A DNA stretch of 64,000 nucleotides from Serratia proteamaculans. GTDB taxonomy: Bacteria; Pseudomonadota; Gammaproteobacteria; Enterobacterales; Enterobacteriaceae. The notes under the pieces were generated by a model. The model was not told the DNA's origin. It searched no databases and saw nothing but the letters and a program-made list of their open reading frames with translations. Below, in pieces: positions 46,231 to 60,729 of this stretch; the stretch's first letter is position 1; each line of letters opens with the position of its first letter. The stretch lies in contig NZ_WBKI01000004.1 of the NCBI RefSeq assembly GCF_008830365.1, positions 124,001 through 188,000 on the forward strand, read 5' to 3'. The translations under genes and the position numbers were made by a program.

Positions 46231-46872
46231 ATGGCTGTCGCTGCCAACAAACGTTCGGTAATGACGCTGTTCTCTGGCCCGACCGACATTTTTAGCCATC
46301 AAGTACGTATCGTACTGGCGGAGAAAGGTGTCAGCGTTGAGATTGAGCAGGTTGAGTTGGATAACCTGCCGCAGGATCTGATTGACCTCAACCCCTACCA
46401 GACGGTGCCTACCCTGGTCGATCGCGAACTGACCCTGTATGAATCCCGTATTATCATGGAATACCTTGATGAGCGCTTCCCGCACCCACCATTGATGCCG
46501 GTCTACCCGGTTGCTCGTGGTGAGAGCCGCTTGATGATGCTGCGTATCGAGAAAAACTGGTATTCGCTGATGTACAAAATCGAACAGAGCAACGGTCAGG
46601 AAGCTGAATCAGCACGCCGTCAACTGCGCGAAGAACTGCTGGCGATTGCCCCTATCTTTGGCCAGACCCCGTACTTCATGAGCGAAGAGTTCAGCCTGGT
46701 AGATTGCTACCTGGCGCCGCTGCTGTGGCGTTTGCCGCAGTTGGGCATTGAACTGAGCGGTGCCGGTTCCAAAGAGCTGAAAGGTTACATGACTCGCGTG
46801 TTCGAGCGTGATGCCTTCCTGGCCTCCCTGACCGAACCCGAGCGCGAAATGCGCCTGCAGACTCGGGGCTAA
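46231..46872 (+). CDS. sspA: Stringent starvation protein A
   Basis: A 213-residue GST-like protein that binds RNA polymerase. Thioredoxin-like N-terminal domain (SVMTLFSGPTDIFSHQVRIVLAEKG in part) and helical C-terminal domain with the surface pocket segment PHPPLMPVYPVARGESRLMM (in part). It is an acid-tolerance and stationary-phase regulator and a co-activator of phage P1 late genes in E. coli. ATG 46231 has GGAGG ten bases upstream; four extra codons to 46219 are unlikely. Confidence 0.97.
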   Translation: MAVAANKRSVMTLFSGPTDIFSHQVRIVLAEKGVSVEIEQVELDNLPQDLIDLNPYQTVPTLVDRELTLYESRIIMEYLDERFPHPPLMPVYPVARGESRLMMLRIEKNWYSLMYKIEQSNGQEAESARRQLREELLAIAPIFGQTPYFMSEEFSLVDCYLAPLLWRLPQLGIELSGAGSKELKGYMTRVFERDAFLASLTEPEREMRLQTRG

Positions 46873-46877
46873 GCGTT

Positions 46878-47375
46878 ATGGATATGTCTCAGATGACTCC
46901 ACGCCGTCCGTACCTGCTGCGGGCGTTCTATGACTGGTTGCTGGACAATCAGTTGACACCGCACCTGGTGGTGGATGTGACGCGTCCTGACGTGCAGGTA
47001 CCTATGGAATTTGCCCGTGATGGCCAGATCGTTCTGAACATCGCGCCGCGTGCAGTAGGCAACCTGGAATTAGGCAACGACGAAGTGCATTTCAACGCGC
47101 GTTTCGGTGGTGTGCCACGTGAGGTCCTGGTGCCAATGGCAGCGGTGCTGGCAATTTATGCCCGTGAAAACGGTGCAGGCACCATGTTCGAACCGGAAGC
47201 CGCTTATGAAGCGGAAGGCACGTTTGAAGGTTTGGACAATGAGACGATCCCTTCGGAAAGCCTGATGTCGGTAATTGATGGTGATCGCCCTGATCTGGAT
47301 GAAGGTAACGATCCGGATGATGAGCCACCACCGCCGCCACGTGGTGGTCGCCCAGCACTGCGCGTGGTGAAATAA
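46878..47375 (+). CDS. sspB: ClpXP protease specificity-enhancing factor SspB
   Basis: A 165-residue adaptor. The folded domain (about residues 5-110, TPRRPYLLRAFYDWLLDNQLTPH in part) binds ssrA tags and the N-terminal tail of RseA; a long acidic linker leads to the ClpX-docking end RPALRVVK, which is intact. It delivers substrates to ClpXP. It follows sspA by five bases in the same operon and is terminated by the hairpin at 47395. Confidence 0.97.
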   Translation: MDMSQMTPRRPYLLRAFYDWLLDNQLTPHLVVDVTRPDVQVPMEFARDGQIVLNIAPRAVGNLELGNDEVHFNARFGGVPREVLVPMAAVLAIYARENGAGTMFEPEAAYEAEGTFEGLDNETIPSESLMSVIDGDRPDLDEGNDPDDEPPPPPRGGRPALRVVK

Positions 47376-47394
47376 CCCCGCAGTGGTGAACACG

Positions 47395-47420
47395 AAAGGT
47401 CGCTTTGGCGACCTTTTTTA
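47395..47420 (+). terminator. Intrinsic terminator of sspAB
   Basis: Arms AAAGGTCGC and GCGACCTTT with a TTTG loop and trailing TTT. Confidence 0.85.
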
Positions 47421-47444
47421 TTGCCTGCGCCCCGGGAAAAAACA

Positions 47445-47475
47445 AAGGGCCCGGCAGAGTTAACCGCGGGCCCTT
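47445..47475 (-). terminator. Intrinsic terminator of gltBD
   Basis: Arms AAGGGCCCG and CGGGCCCTT with a 13-base loop. On the minus strand it is followed by TTGTTTTTT, so it terminates the gltBD transcript. Confidence 0.8.
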
Positions 47476-47493
47476 GGGGGAAAGCTTAGGAGC

Positions 47494-53383
<5,890 letters not shown>

Positions 53384-53621
53384 ATCAGTGAACCTCCCCA
53401 GGCTCTGCGTGACTCTCACAACCTTTCACGAGGGGGCTTCCCTTCAGGCAGAAGTCCAATCAGCAAGGTTAATAGCGCCGATCTGCTTTTCCGCCCTCCG
53501 TTAATGGCCTCTCGTGACGGTTCTCACAAGTGGTAAATGACTTGTTTTAAGAGGGAGTCTTAAATTACTGCATAAATATGACGAGACGTTTGCCCGTCCA
53601 GAAAGCTTCCAGCGGACTTCC

Positions 53622-53650
53622 AACTTAGCGAGAAAGAATACGCAGGTCAA
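53622..53650 (-). promoter_or_regulatory. gltB: Candidate gltB promoter
   Basis: On the minus strand, TTGACC (-35) and TAAGTT (-10) are 17 bp apart; the start would be near 53615, giving a leader of about 230 bases. The -10 is weak, as expected for an activator-dependent promoter. Confidence 0.4.
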
Positions 53651-53690
53651 CTATAGGCCTAAGGGGGTTTCTTATGGGATTTATCGCGGT

Positions 53691-53703
53691 CAATTAATTG
53701 ATA
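53691..53703 (-). promoter_or_regulatory. Candidate IHF site upstream of gltB
   Basis: TATCAATTAATTG on the minus strand fits WATCAANNNNTTR exactly. It lies between the candidate promoter and the CRP-like site, as IHF lies between promoter and activator sites at E. coli gltB. Confidence 0.5.
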
Positions 53704-53758
53704 TTTAATATGTTATGGCAAGTTTTGAGCTTGCGCAGGGGAGTGGTGAACCCCGGAG

Positions 53759-53780
53759 AAATGTGAGCTGTCTCACTATA
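53759..53780. promoter_or_regulatory. Candidate CRP site upstream of gltB
   Basis: Core TGTGA-GCTGTC-TCACT matches nine of ten conserved CRP positions, preceded by AAA. CRP control of gltBDF is known in E. coli. Confidence 0.55.
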
Positions 53781-53798
53781 GTGCAATGCCTGAATCTC

Positions 53799-53815
53799 TG
53801 CACCATGCTAGTGCG
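53799..53815. promoter_or_regulatory. NtrC-like palindrome
   Basis: TGCACCATGCTAGTGCG resembles the glnA NtrC site pattern GCACCA-N3-TGGTGC with one mismatch in the right arm. No sigma-54 promoter was found near it. Confidence 0.35.
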
Positions 53816-54074
53816 GGTGTGAATGTCGGAGTTTTATTCTAATAAGTTAATCTTTTTCGTTGTTTATAACTATTTTTCATCGCTTTGTCATATTGACGTG
53901 AACGGTTGCGCGAGAATAAGAAAAATTCATCTCGGCCTGAGTGATTTTATTTGCATTTATAATGAATAGTTATGCCTGGTGAAGCCTTGCGGGGAAAGCG
54001 TTGATCTCTGTCATCGCGGGAAAAGCCGTTTCTTATTAGCATCACGGGCTTTGAGCACAGAGATCTCCAAGATT

Positions 54075-55013
54075 ATGCAGTTGCCGCAATTAGTCAATAT
54101 GTTTGGCGCAGATCTCCAGCGCCGCTATGGTGAAAAGATCCATAAACTCACGCTGCACGGCGGTTTCAGTTGTCCGAACCGCGATGGCACTCTGGGGCGC
54201 GGTGGTTGTACCTTCTGCAATGTGGCCTCTTTCGTCGATGAACAGATGCAGCAGCAAAGTATCGCCGAACAGTTGGCGTTGCAGGCGGTCAGGGTCAACC
54301 GCGCGAAGCGTTATCTGGCTTACTTTCAGGCCTACACCAGTACTTATGCAGAAGTGAGCCTGCTGGCACAGATGTATCAGCAGGCTTTGGCGCAGGCCGA
54401 CATGGTTGGCATCTGCGTTGGGACTCGCCCAGACTGCGTACCGCCCGCGGCGCTTGATCTGCTGGCGGGCTACCTTGAGCAGGGGTATGAGGTGTGGCTG
54501 GAACTGGGGCTACAGACGGCGCACGATAAAACTCTGAAACGTATCAATCGCGGCCATGATTTCTCCTGTTATCAACACACCGCCCGGCTGGCACGTGAAC
54601 GCGGGCTGAAGGTGTGCAGCCACCTGATTGTCGGGTTGCCGGGGGAAACGGCCGCCGACCATCTGGCGACCCTGAAGCAAGTGGTGGACAGCGGTGTGGA
54701 CGGCATCAAGCTGCACCCGCTGCATATCGTGACCGGCAGCACCCTGGCGCGGGCCTGGCAGGCTGGGCGATTGCCAGAACTGTCGCTCGAGCACTATGCC
54801 GCCAGCGCCGGTGAGATGATCCGCCATACGCCGAAAGAGGTGATATATCACCGTATCTCCGCCAGCGCGCGCCAGCCGACGCTGTTGGCACCATTGTGGT
54901 GCGAAAACCGTTGGAACGGCATGCAGGCGGTGGGGGGCTATCTGCAACAGCATGGCGGGCAGGGCAGTGCATTGACAGAAAAGCAGCAATACCGTCCTTG
55001 CGCACTGTTTTGA
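54075..55013 (+). CDS. yhcC: Radical SAM protein YhcC
   Basis: A 312-residue radical SAM protein of the YhcC/TIGR01212 family. The cluster motif is GGCTFCNVASF (spaced cysteines preceded by the additional CPNRDG segment). The family shares features with Elp3-like radical SAM domains; its reaction is not known. Conserved segments CVGTRPDCVPPAALDLL and ELGLQTAHDKTLKRINRGHD (in part) are near identical to E. coli. ATG 54075 (MQLPQLVNMFG) matches E. coli; an in-frame start at 53979 is not supported. It lies between gltB and arcB as usual. Confidence 0.95.
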   Translation: MQLPQLVNMFGADLQRRYGEKIHKLTLHGGFSCPNRDGTLGRGGCTFCNVASFVDEQMQQQSIAEQLALQAVRVNRAKRYLAYFQAYTSTYAEVSLLAQMYQQALAQADMVGICVGTRPDCVPPAALDLLAGYLEQGYEVWLELGLQTAHDKTLKRINRGHDFSCYQHTARLARERGLKVCSHLIVGLPGETAADHLATLKQVVDSGVDGIKLHPLHIVTGSTLARAWQAGRLPELSLEHYAASAGEMIRHTPKEVIYHRISASARQPTLLAPLWCENRWNGMQAVGGYLQQHGGQGSALTEKQQYRPCALF

Positions 55014-55105
55014 TTTGCAATCTTTCCCACACTTCGGCGTTTGCTTTCTTATCTCATCGGGGTTTTACGGTATGATTTACAAGATTCTGTCTGATGGGAG
55101 CGGCT

Positions 55106-57445
55106 ATGAAGCAAATCCGGGTGTTAGCCCAGTACTACGTTGATTTAATGGTAAAACTGGGGCTGGTACGCTTTTCGCTGCTGCTGGCATCGGCACTGGT
55201 GGTGCTGGCAATGGTGGTGCAGATGGCGGTCACCATGCTGCTGCGCGGAGAGGTAGAAAGCATCGACGTGGTGCGTTCAATCTTCTTCGGCCTGCTGATT
55301 ACGCCATGGGCGGTCTACTTTCTGTCGGTGGTGGTCGAACAGCTTGAGGAGTCACGCCAGCGCCTGACGCGGCTGGTGGATAAGCTGGAAGAGATGCGCC
55401 ACCGCGACCTGGAGCTTAACCAGCAGTTGAAGGACAATATCAGCCAACTGAATCAGGAAATTGCCGACCGTATCAAGGCGGAAGAAGAGCGTCAGCAGGT
55501 GATGGACAAGCTGACGGGAGAGATGGAGCAGCGTGAACTGGCGCAGATTGAACTGGGTCAGCAGTCGGCGCTGTTGCGTTCCTTCCTCGATGCTTCGCCG
55601 GATCTGGTCTATTACCGCAACGAAGACAAAGAGTTCTCCGGCTGTAACCGGGCGATGGAACTGCTGACCGGCAAAAGCGAAAAACAGCTGATCGGCCTGA
55701 CGCCATTTGACGTCTACGGTCAGGAAATCGCCGAGAAGGTGATCGAAACCGACGAGAAAGTGTTCCGTCACAACGTCTCACTGACCTATGAACAGTGGCT
55801 GGTTTACCCGGATGGGCGCAAGGCCTGTTTTGAGCTGCGCAAGGTGCCGTTTTACGACCGCGTGGGCAAACGCCACGGCCTGATGGGCTTTGGTCGCGAT
55901 ATAACCGAGCGTAAGCGCTACCAGGACGCGCTGGAGAATGCCAGCAGGGACAAGACCACCTTCATCTCAACAATCAGCCACGAGCTTCGTACGCCGCTTA
56001 ACGGCATCGTCGGCCTGAGTCGCATTCTGCTCGATACCGAATTAAACGACGAACAGCTGAAGTATCTCAAAACCATCCATGTCAGCGCCATCACGCTGGG
56101 TAATATCTTCAATGACATTATTGAGATGGATAAGCTCGAGCGTCGTAAAGTGCAGCTCGACAATCAACCGGTGGACTTCACTGGCTTCCTGGCCGATCTG
56201 GAAAATCTCTCTGGCCTGTTGGTACAGCCGAAAGGGCTGCAGTTTGTGATGGAGCCGCAACAACCGCTGCCGCAACAAATCATTGCCGACGGCACCCGCC
56301 TGCGACAAATCCTGTGGAACCTGATCGGCAACGCGGTGAAGTTTACCCCGCAGGGGCGAATTGTGGTGCGTGTGCGGCGTGAAGAGCAGGATCGGCTGGT
56401 GTTTGAAGTGGAAGACTCCGGCATGGGCATTCCGCAGGATGAACAGGACAAAATCTTCGCCATGTATTATCAGGTGAAGGATCAGCACGGCGGCCGTCCG
56501 GCGACCGGTACGGGCATTGGGCTGGCGGTTTCCAAGCGTCTGGCGCAGAGCATGGGCGGTGATATCACTGTCAGCAGCGCACAGGGGCACGGTTCTTGCT
56601 TTACCTTATCCATCAAGGCACCGGCGGTACAGGAAGCGGAAAGTGAGACCGCAGTCGAAGAGGCGCAGCCATTGCCGGCGCTGCACATCCTGCTGGTGGA
56701 AGATATTGAGCTGAACGTGATTGTGGCGCGTTCGGTGCTGGAGAAGCTGGGCAACAGCGTTGAAGTGGCGATGAACGGCCAGGATGCGCTGGCGATGTTC
56801 GATCCGGACGAGTTCGATCTGGTGCTGCTGGACATCCAGTTGCCGGACATGACCGGGCTGGATATCGCCCGGATACTGCGTGAACGCTATACCGGGCAGG
56901 CGCTGCCGCCGTTGGTTGCACTGACCGCCAACGTGCTGAAAGACAAAAAAGAGTACCTCGACGCGGGAATGGACGATGTGCTGAGCAAGCCGTTGTCCGT
57001 ACCGGCGCTGACCAAGGTGATAAAACATTACTGGGATCATCAACCCTCTCACACCACAAAGAAAACGGAGCAAAAGACGATGAAGATTAATGAGTCTTTA
57101 CTGGATACCACCATGCTGGAACAGTACATGGACCTGGTGGGGCCGCAGTTGATTCATCAGAGCCTGGAGATGTTTGAGCAGATGATGCCGGGTTATCTGG
57201 CGGTGCTGGATTCCAATATGACGGCACGCGACCAGAAGGGCATCACCGAAGAGGGGCACAAAATCAAAGGTGCTGCCGGCTCGGTTGGCCTGCGTCATTT
57301 ACAACAGATTGCACAGCAAATTCAAACCCCGACGTTGCCGGCATGGTGGGATAACGTGCAGGATTGGGTTGATGAGTTGAAGCAAGAGTGGCGCAACGAT
57401 GTGCAGGTACTGCGTGAGTGGGTAGCGGAAGCTGAAAAAAAATGA
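55106..57445 (+). CDS. arcB: Aerobic respiration control sensor kinase ArcB
   Basis: A 779-residue tripartite hybrid kinase. Two membrane helices (about residues 22-77) with a coiled-coil linker, a PAS domain (about 155-270), the histidine kinase core with His292 in STISHELRTPLNG, an ATPase domain with GTGIGLAVSKRLA, a receiver with Asp576 in LLDIQLPD, and an HPt domain with His718 in GHKIKGAAGSVG. It senses the quinone pool and phosphorylates ArcA under anaerobic conditions. ATG 55106 fits E. coli; four extra codons to 55094 are unlikely. Confidence 0.98.
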   Translation: MKQIRVLAQYYVDLMVKLGLVRFSLLLASALVVLAMVVQMAVTMLLRGEVESIDVVRSIFFGLLITPWAVYFLSVVVEQLEESRQRLTRLVDKLEEMRHRDLELNQQLKDNISQLNQEIADRIKAEEERQQVMDKLTGEMEQRELAQIELGQQSALLRSFLDASPDLVYYRNEDKEFSGCNRAMELLTGKSEKQLIGLTPFDVYGQEIAEKVIETDEKVFRHNVSLTYEQWLVYPDGRKACFELRKVPFYDRVGKRHGLMGFGRDITERKRYQDALENASRDKTTFISTISHELRTPLNGIVGLSRILLDTELNDEQLKYLKTIHVSAITLGNIFNDIIEMDKLERRKVQLDNQPVDFTGFLADLENLSGLLVQPKGLQFVMEPQQPLPQQIIADGTRLRQILWNLIGNAVKFTPQGRIVVRVRREEQDRLVFEVEDSGMGIPQDEQDKIFAMYYQVKDQHGGRPATGTGIGLAVSKRLAQSMGGDITVSSAQGHGSCFTLSIKAPAVQEAESETAVEEAQPLPALHILLVEDIELNVIVARSVLEKLGNSVEVAMNGQDALAMFDPDEFDLVLLDIQLPDMTGLDIARILRERYTGQALPPLVALTANVLKDKKEYLDAGMDDVLSKPLSVPALTKVIKHYWDHQPSHTTKKTEQKTMKINESLLDTTMLEQYMDLVGPQLIHQSLEMFEQMMPGYLAVLDSNMTARDQKGITEEGHKIKGAAGSVGLRHLQQIAQQIQTPTLPAWWDNVQDWVDELKQEWRNDVQVLREWVAEAEKK

Positions 57446-57464
57446 CCCCGACCTAGGCCGGGGT
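57445..57464 (+). terminator. Hairpin at the arcB stop
   Basis: Arms ACCCCG and CGGGGT enclosing the CCTAGG palindrome, immediately at the stop codon, without a T-run. Confidence 0.4.
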
Positions 57465-57682
57465 GCGCGAATATTGCGCCAACACCAGGGAAATTGTGAA
57501 CCTGCGTATTGGTTTTAATGTTCTGGTCGAGCAGGTTGTAGAGAATTCCTAAACATCATACAGCCAACAACATAGCAAATGTAAGCGCTCTTGTTAGAAG
57601 ATTCATTAAAATGTGTGATGTAGATTAGTGTTTGTCAACTCAGAGCACTTACCAGTTGACAGTATCGACAGGAGGAAGGGTG

Positions 57683-58336
57683 ATGAAAAACGTTGGCGTA
57701 GTGCTGAGCGGCTGTGGGGTTTATGACGGTACGGAGATCCATGAGGTCGTCCTGACGCTGCTGGCGTTGGACCGGGCAGGGGCGCAGGCGGTATGCTTTG
57801 CCCCTGATAAGCCTCAACTTCATGTTATTAATCATTTATCCGGCGATGAGGTGCCAGAGTTTCGCAATGTTCTGGTGGAGTCTGCGCGCATTGCCAGAGG
57901 GAAAGTCCAGCCGCTTTCGCAGGCCGACGCCAGCCAACTGGATGCCTTGATCGTCCCCGGTGGTTTTGGCGCGGCAAAGAACCTCAGCAGTTTCGCCAGT
58001 GAAGGGGCGGAATGCTGGATTGATAAGGATTTGGCTAAGTTAACGCAGCAAATGCATAAGGCAAATAAACCAATTGGTTTCATGTGTATTGCCCCCGCGT
58101 TGCTACCAAAACTGTTGGATCAACAAGTGCGGCTGACCATTGGCAACGATCCCGACCTGGGTGAAGTGATTGATGCCATGGGCGGTGAGCCGGTGATTTG
58201 TCCGGTTGATGACATTGTGGTGGATGCTGAGAACAAAGTGGTGACCACGCCGGCCTATATGCTGGCGAAATCGATCGGTGAGGCAGCCAGCGGAATTGAT
58301 AAGCTGGTTTCACGGGTGCTGGATTTGACTGAATGA
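57683..58336 (+). CDS. elbB: Isoprenoid biosynthesis glyoxalase ElbB
   Basis: A 217-residue DJ-1/PfpI-superfamily protein, the E. coli length. N-terminal [20 protein letters not shown] (in part) and the nucleophile-elbow region [16 protein letters not shown] with its cysteine are typical. E. coli ElbB has weak glyoxalase III activity and its overproduction raises isoprenoid yield. ATG 57683 follows GGAGGAAGG; an in-frame start at 57632 is weaker. It overlaps mtgA by four bases. Confidence 0.95.
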   Translation: MKNVGVVLSGCGVYDGTEIHEVVLTLLALDRAGAQAVCFAPDKPQLHVINHLSGDEVPEFRNVLVESARIARGKVQPLSQADASQLDALIVPGGFGAAKNLSSFASEGAECWIDKDLAKLTQQMHKANKPIGFMCIAPALLPKLLDQQVRLTIGNDPDLGEVIDAMGGEPVICPVDDIVVDAENKVVTTPAYMLAKSIGEAASGIDKLVSRVLDLTE

Positions 58337-59064
58337 GAAAATCTGCGAGCAAATCGATTTTTTCCCGGCCCTGGTTTTGGCTGAAACGCGGATTAATTAC
58401 GTTGGTCGGCGTGTGGCTACTGGGGATCGTCGCCTTTGCTTTTCTGCCCGTGCCTTTTTCTGCGGTGATGGTTGAACGACAGCTTGGTGCCTGGCTGAGT
58501 GGCGATTTTGGTTATGTGGCACATTCCGACTGGGTGTCGATTGACGATATTTCCCCGCAGATGGCGTTGGCGGTGATGGCCGCGGAGGATCAGAAATTCC
58601 CGGAGCACTGGGGTTTTGACGTGGCGGCGATCGAAAAGGCGCTCAGTCACAATGAGCGTAGGCCCACGCGCATTCGTGGCGCCTCTACGCTGTCCCAGCA
58701 AACGGCAAAGAACCTGTTCCTGTGGGATGGCCGCAGTTGGCTGCGCAAGGGACTGGAGGCCGGGCTGACATCGGGGATTGAGCTAGTGTGGACCAAGCGA
58801 CGGATCTTGACGGTATACCTGAATATCGTCGAATTCGGCGACGGTGTTTTCGGCGTGGAGGAAGCGTCACAGCGCTTTTTCAATAAACCGGCCAAGCGTC
58901 TGACCGCGTCAGAAGCTGCATTACTGGCAGCGGTATTACCTAACCCGCACCGCTTCAAGGCCAATGCGCCTTCCGGTTACGTGGTACAACGGCAGCAGTG
59001 GATCATGCGTCAAATGCGTCAGTTGGGCGGGGAAGGGTTTCTGAAAGAACATAATCTGGATTGA
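58333..59064 (+). CDS. mtgA: Monofunctional peptidoglycan glycosyltransferase MtgA
   Basis: A 243-residue GT51 enzyme. One N-terminal membrane helix (about residues 17-38), then the five GT51 motifs, including [14 protein letters not shown] with the catalytic glutamate, and [16 protein letters not shown]. It polymerises lipid II to glycan strands at the periplasmic face of the membrane and localises to the division site. Coupled to elbB (ATGA), the standard enterobacterial pair. Confidence 0.97.
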   Translation: MRKSASKSIFSRPWFWLKRGLITLVGVWLLGIVAFAFLPVPFSAVMVERQLGAWLSGDFGYVAHSDWVSIDDISPQMALAVMAAEDQKFPEHWGFDVAAIEKALSHNERRPTRIRGASTLSQQTAKNLFLWDGRSWLRKGLEAGLTSGIELVWTKRRILTVYLNIVEFGDGVFGVEEASQRFFNKPAKRLTASEAALLAAVLPNPHRFKANAPSGYVVQRQQWIMRQMRQLGGEGFLKEHNLD

Positions 59065-59075
59065 GTGAGATTTTT

Positions 59076-59097
59076 CCCCTCTCCCGTGGGAGAGGGG
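59076..59097. terminator. Hairpin between mtgA and dolP
   Basis: Ten-base arms CCCCTCTCCC and GGGAGAGGGG with only GT between, so the true loop must be wider. It lies between convergent genes and has no T-run on either side. Confidence 0.5.
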
Positions 59098-59109
59098 ATT
59101 GAGCACTTG

Positions 59110-59685
59110 CTATTTCACGTAGGTAAAGGCGGTGGTGACATGTTTCACTCCGCCCACCTGGCTGGCTGTCTGAGCCGCAGATTGTGCTTCCTGTTGCGTG
59201 ACCAGACCCAGCAGGAACACTTCACCATTTTCGGTGGTGACTTTCACATTGGACGACTTCACTGCATCGCTGGTGAGCAATTGCGAACGGACCTTGGTGG
59301 TGATCCAGGTGTCGGAAGACGCGGTGCTCAGACTGACCGGCGTCCCCTGACGGACCTCGTTGTACACTTCGGTAGTGCCTTCAACACCCATCGCGATCTG
59401 CTTGGCGCGGGCGGCCAGATCGGTATTTGGCGCCTGGCCGGTCAGCAGCACTTTACCCTGATAGGCGGTCGCAACCACCCGGGCATCTTTCTTCAACTGC
59501 TGATCTTTGCTCAGGGCGTTTTCAACCCGGGCTTCCAGTGTGCCATCGTCTACCTGAGTGCCCACGCTGCGTGGGTCAGTGGCGGTTTTGGTGGCAACGG
59601 CAGCGCTGCCAACGACAACGCCTGCAATACAGCCTTGTAACAGCAGGGCGCTGGACAGCACTGCAAATGTGGCTTTCAGCTTCAT
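59110..59685 (-). CDS. dolP: Division/outer-membrane stress-associated lipoprotein DolP
   Basis: A 191-residue lipoprotein (formerly YraP). Lipobox LLQGC with Cys19 as the lipidated residue, then two BON domains (about residues 45-115 and 123-190). It localises to division sites, binds anionic phospholipids, and supports outer-membrane integrity and BAM function. The gene follows diaA by nine bases on the same strand, as in E. coli. Confidence 0.96.
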   Translation of the reverse strand: MKLKATFAVLSSALLLQGCIAGVVVGSAAVATKTATDPRSVGTQVDDGTLEARVENALSKDQQLKKDARVVATAYQGKVLLTGQAPNTDLAARAKQIAMGVEGTTEVYNEVRQGTPVSLSTASSDTWITTKVRSQLLTSDAVKSSNVKVTTENGEVFLLGLVTQQEAQSAAQTASQVGGVKHVTTAFTYVK

Positions 59686-59694
59686 CTCAGTTCC

Positions 59695-60285
59695 TTATTC
59701 GTCCTGGTGGGGAAACAACGTACTATCTATCAGGTCGCATAGGCAATTTACGGTAAGCATATGCATTTCCTGAATGCGTGCACTGCGGTGTGATGGGATG
59801 CGGATCTCGACATCCTGTTGACCGAGTAAGCCGGCCAGTTCACCGCCGTCGTAACCGGTCAACGCGACAATCGTCATGTCGCGCGTTACCGCGGCTTCGA
59901 CCGCTTTCACAATATCACGGCTGTTGCCGCGGGTGGAAATTGCCAGCAACACGTCGCCGGCATGGCCGAGCGCGCGCACTTGTTTGGCGTAGACTTCGTC
60001 GTGCAGCCGATCGTTGGTGATCGCCGTCAGCACCACGTTATCGGCATTTAGCGCAATGGCCGGCAAGCTTGGGCGCTCGGTTTCAAAGCGGTTGATCATG
60101 CTGGCGGCGAAATGCTGCGCGTTGGCTGCCGAGGTGCCGTTGCCGCAGCACAGAATTTTATTACCGTTAAGTAAGGATTGAACCAGCGTCATCGCGGCAC
60201 GCGAGATGGCGTCGGGCAAGGCCTCCGCCGCCGCAATTTGGGTTTGGATGCTTTCGGTAAAACAGGCTTTAATTCTATCCAGCAC
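59695..60285 (-). CDS. diaA: DnaA initiator-associating protein DiaA
   Basis: A 196-residue SIS-domain protein, the E. coli length. [23 protein letters not shown] (in part) and [20 protein letters not shown] (in part) are diagnostic. As a tetramer it binds DnaA and promotes its assembly on oriC. Distinguished from GmhA, which has the same fold, by its operon position between yraN and dolP. Confidence 0.96.
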   Translation of the reverse strand: MLDRIKACFTESIQTQIAAAEALPDAISRAAMTLVQSLLNGNKILCCGNGTSAANAQHFAASMINRFETERPSLPAIALNADNVVLTAITNDRLHDEVYAKQVRALGHAGDVLLAISTRGNSRDIVKAVEAAVTRDMTIVALTGYDGGELAGLLGQQDVEIRIPSHRSARIQEMHMLTVNCLCDLIDSTLFPHQDE

Positions 60286-60336
60286 GTTGTATTAATCCAC
60301 TAAGTCAAAGGGCCGGTCTGCACCGGTAAACCACGA

Positions 60337-60729
60337 TTAATCCGCATTGAAGGCGTTGGGTATCCATTCTAACTGGCTACCTGTGATGGCCAAAACATCA
60401 AAACGGCAAGACGATGTGTCAAAACTGGCTCCGCGTCCCGCCAGCCAAACGGCGGCGGCATGCAGCAACTTCTGCTGCTTGCGATAAGTGACGCTGGCGG
60501 CCGCACCGCCAAAAGCATCGCTGCGGCGGTAGCGGACTTCAACGAACACCCAGGTTTGACCATCGCGCATGATGAGATCGAGCTCACCACCGCGCAGCGC
60601 CACATTGGCAGCGCAGAAGGTGAGCCCGGCGCGTTCCAGATAGTGGCGGGCCTGTAACTCATAGCCCGCCCCTATGGCGCGTTGACTCAAGAGACCGGAA
60701 CGACCATGCCCTGACGGTATTGCAGCCAA
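60337..60729 (-). CDS. yraN: UPF0102 nuclease-like protein YraN
   Basis: A 130-residue protein of the UPF0102 family. The restriction-endonuclease-like core [22 protein letters not shown] (in part) has the E-x(n)-D-x(n)-E-V pattern. It starts with TTG at 60729 inside the end of lpoA (43-base overlap), which matches the E. coli N-terminus MATVPT; a later TTG at about 60690 is the alternative. Function unknown; natural-transformation or repair roles have been suggested for relatives. Confidence 0.88.
   Translation of the reverse strand: MAAIPSGHGRSGLLSQRAIGAGYELQARHYLERAGLTFCAANVALRGGELDLIMRDGQTWVFVEVRYRRSDAFGGAAASVTYRKQQKLLHAAAVWLAGRGASFDTSSCRFDVLAITGSQLEWIPNAFNAD

Larger units (their letters stand above)
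53384..54074. other. gltB-yhcC divergent control region
   Basis: A 691-bp gene-free, AT-rich region. It holds a probable gltB promoter at 53622-53650, an IHF-like site (53691), a CRP-like site (53759) and an NtrC-like palindrome (53799). In E. coli the gltBDF promoter is controlled by Lrp, IHF, CRP and ArgR, and this long upstream region is in keeping with that. The yhcC promoter must lie in 53820-54070. Confidence 0.6.

Noticed and set aside
53701-53735. Second sigma-54-like sequence (TGGCA...TTGC) in the gltB-yhcC region
   Set aside because: Spacing again 14 instead of 10 between GG and GC.
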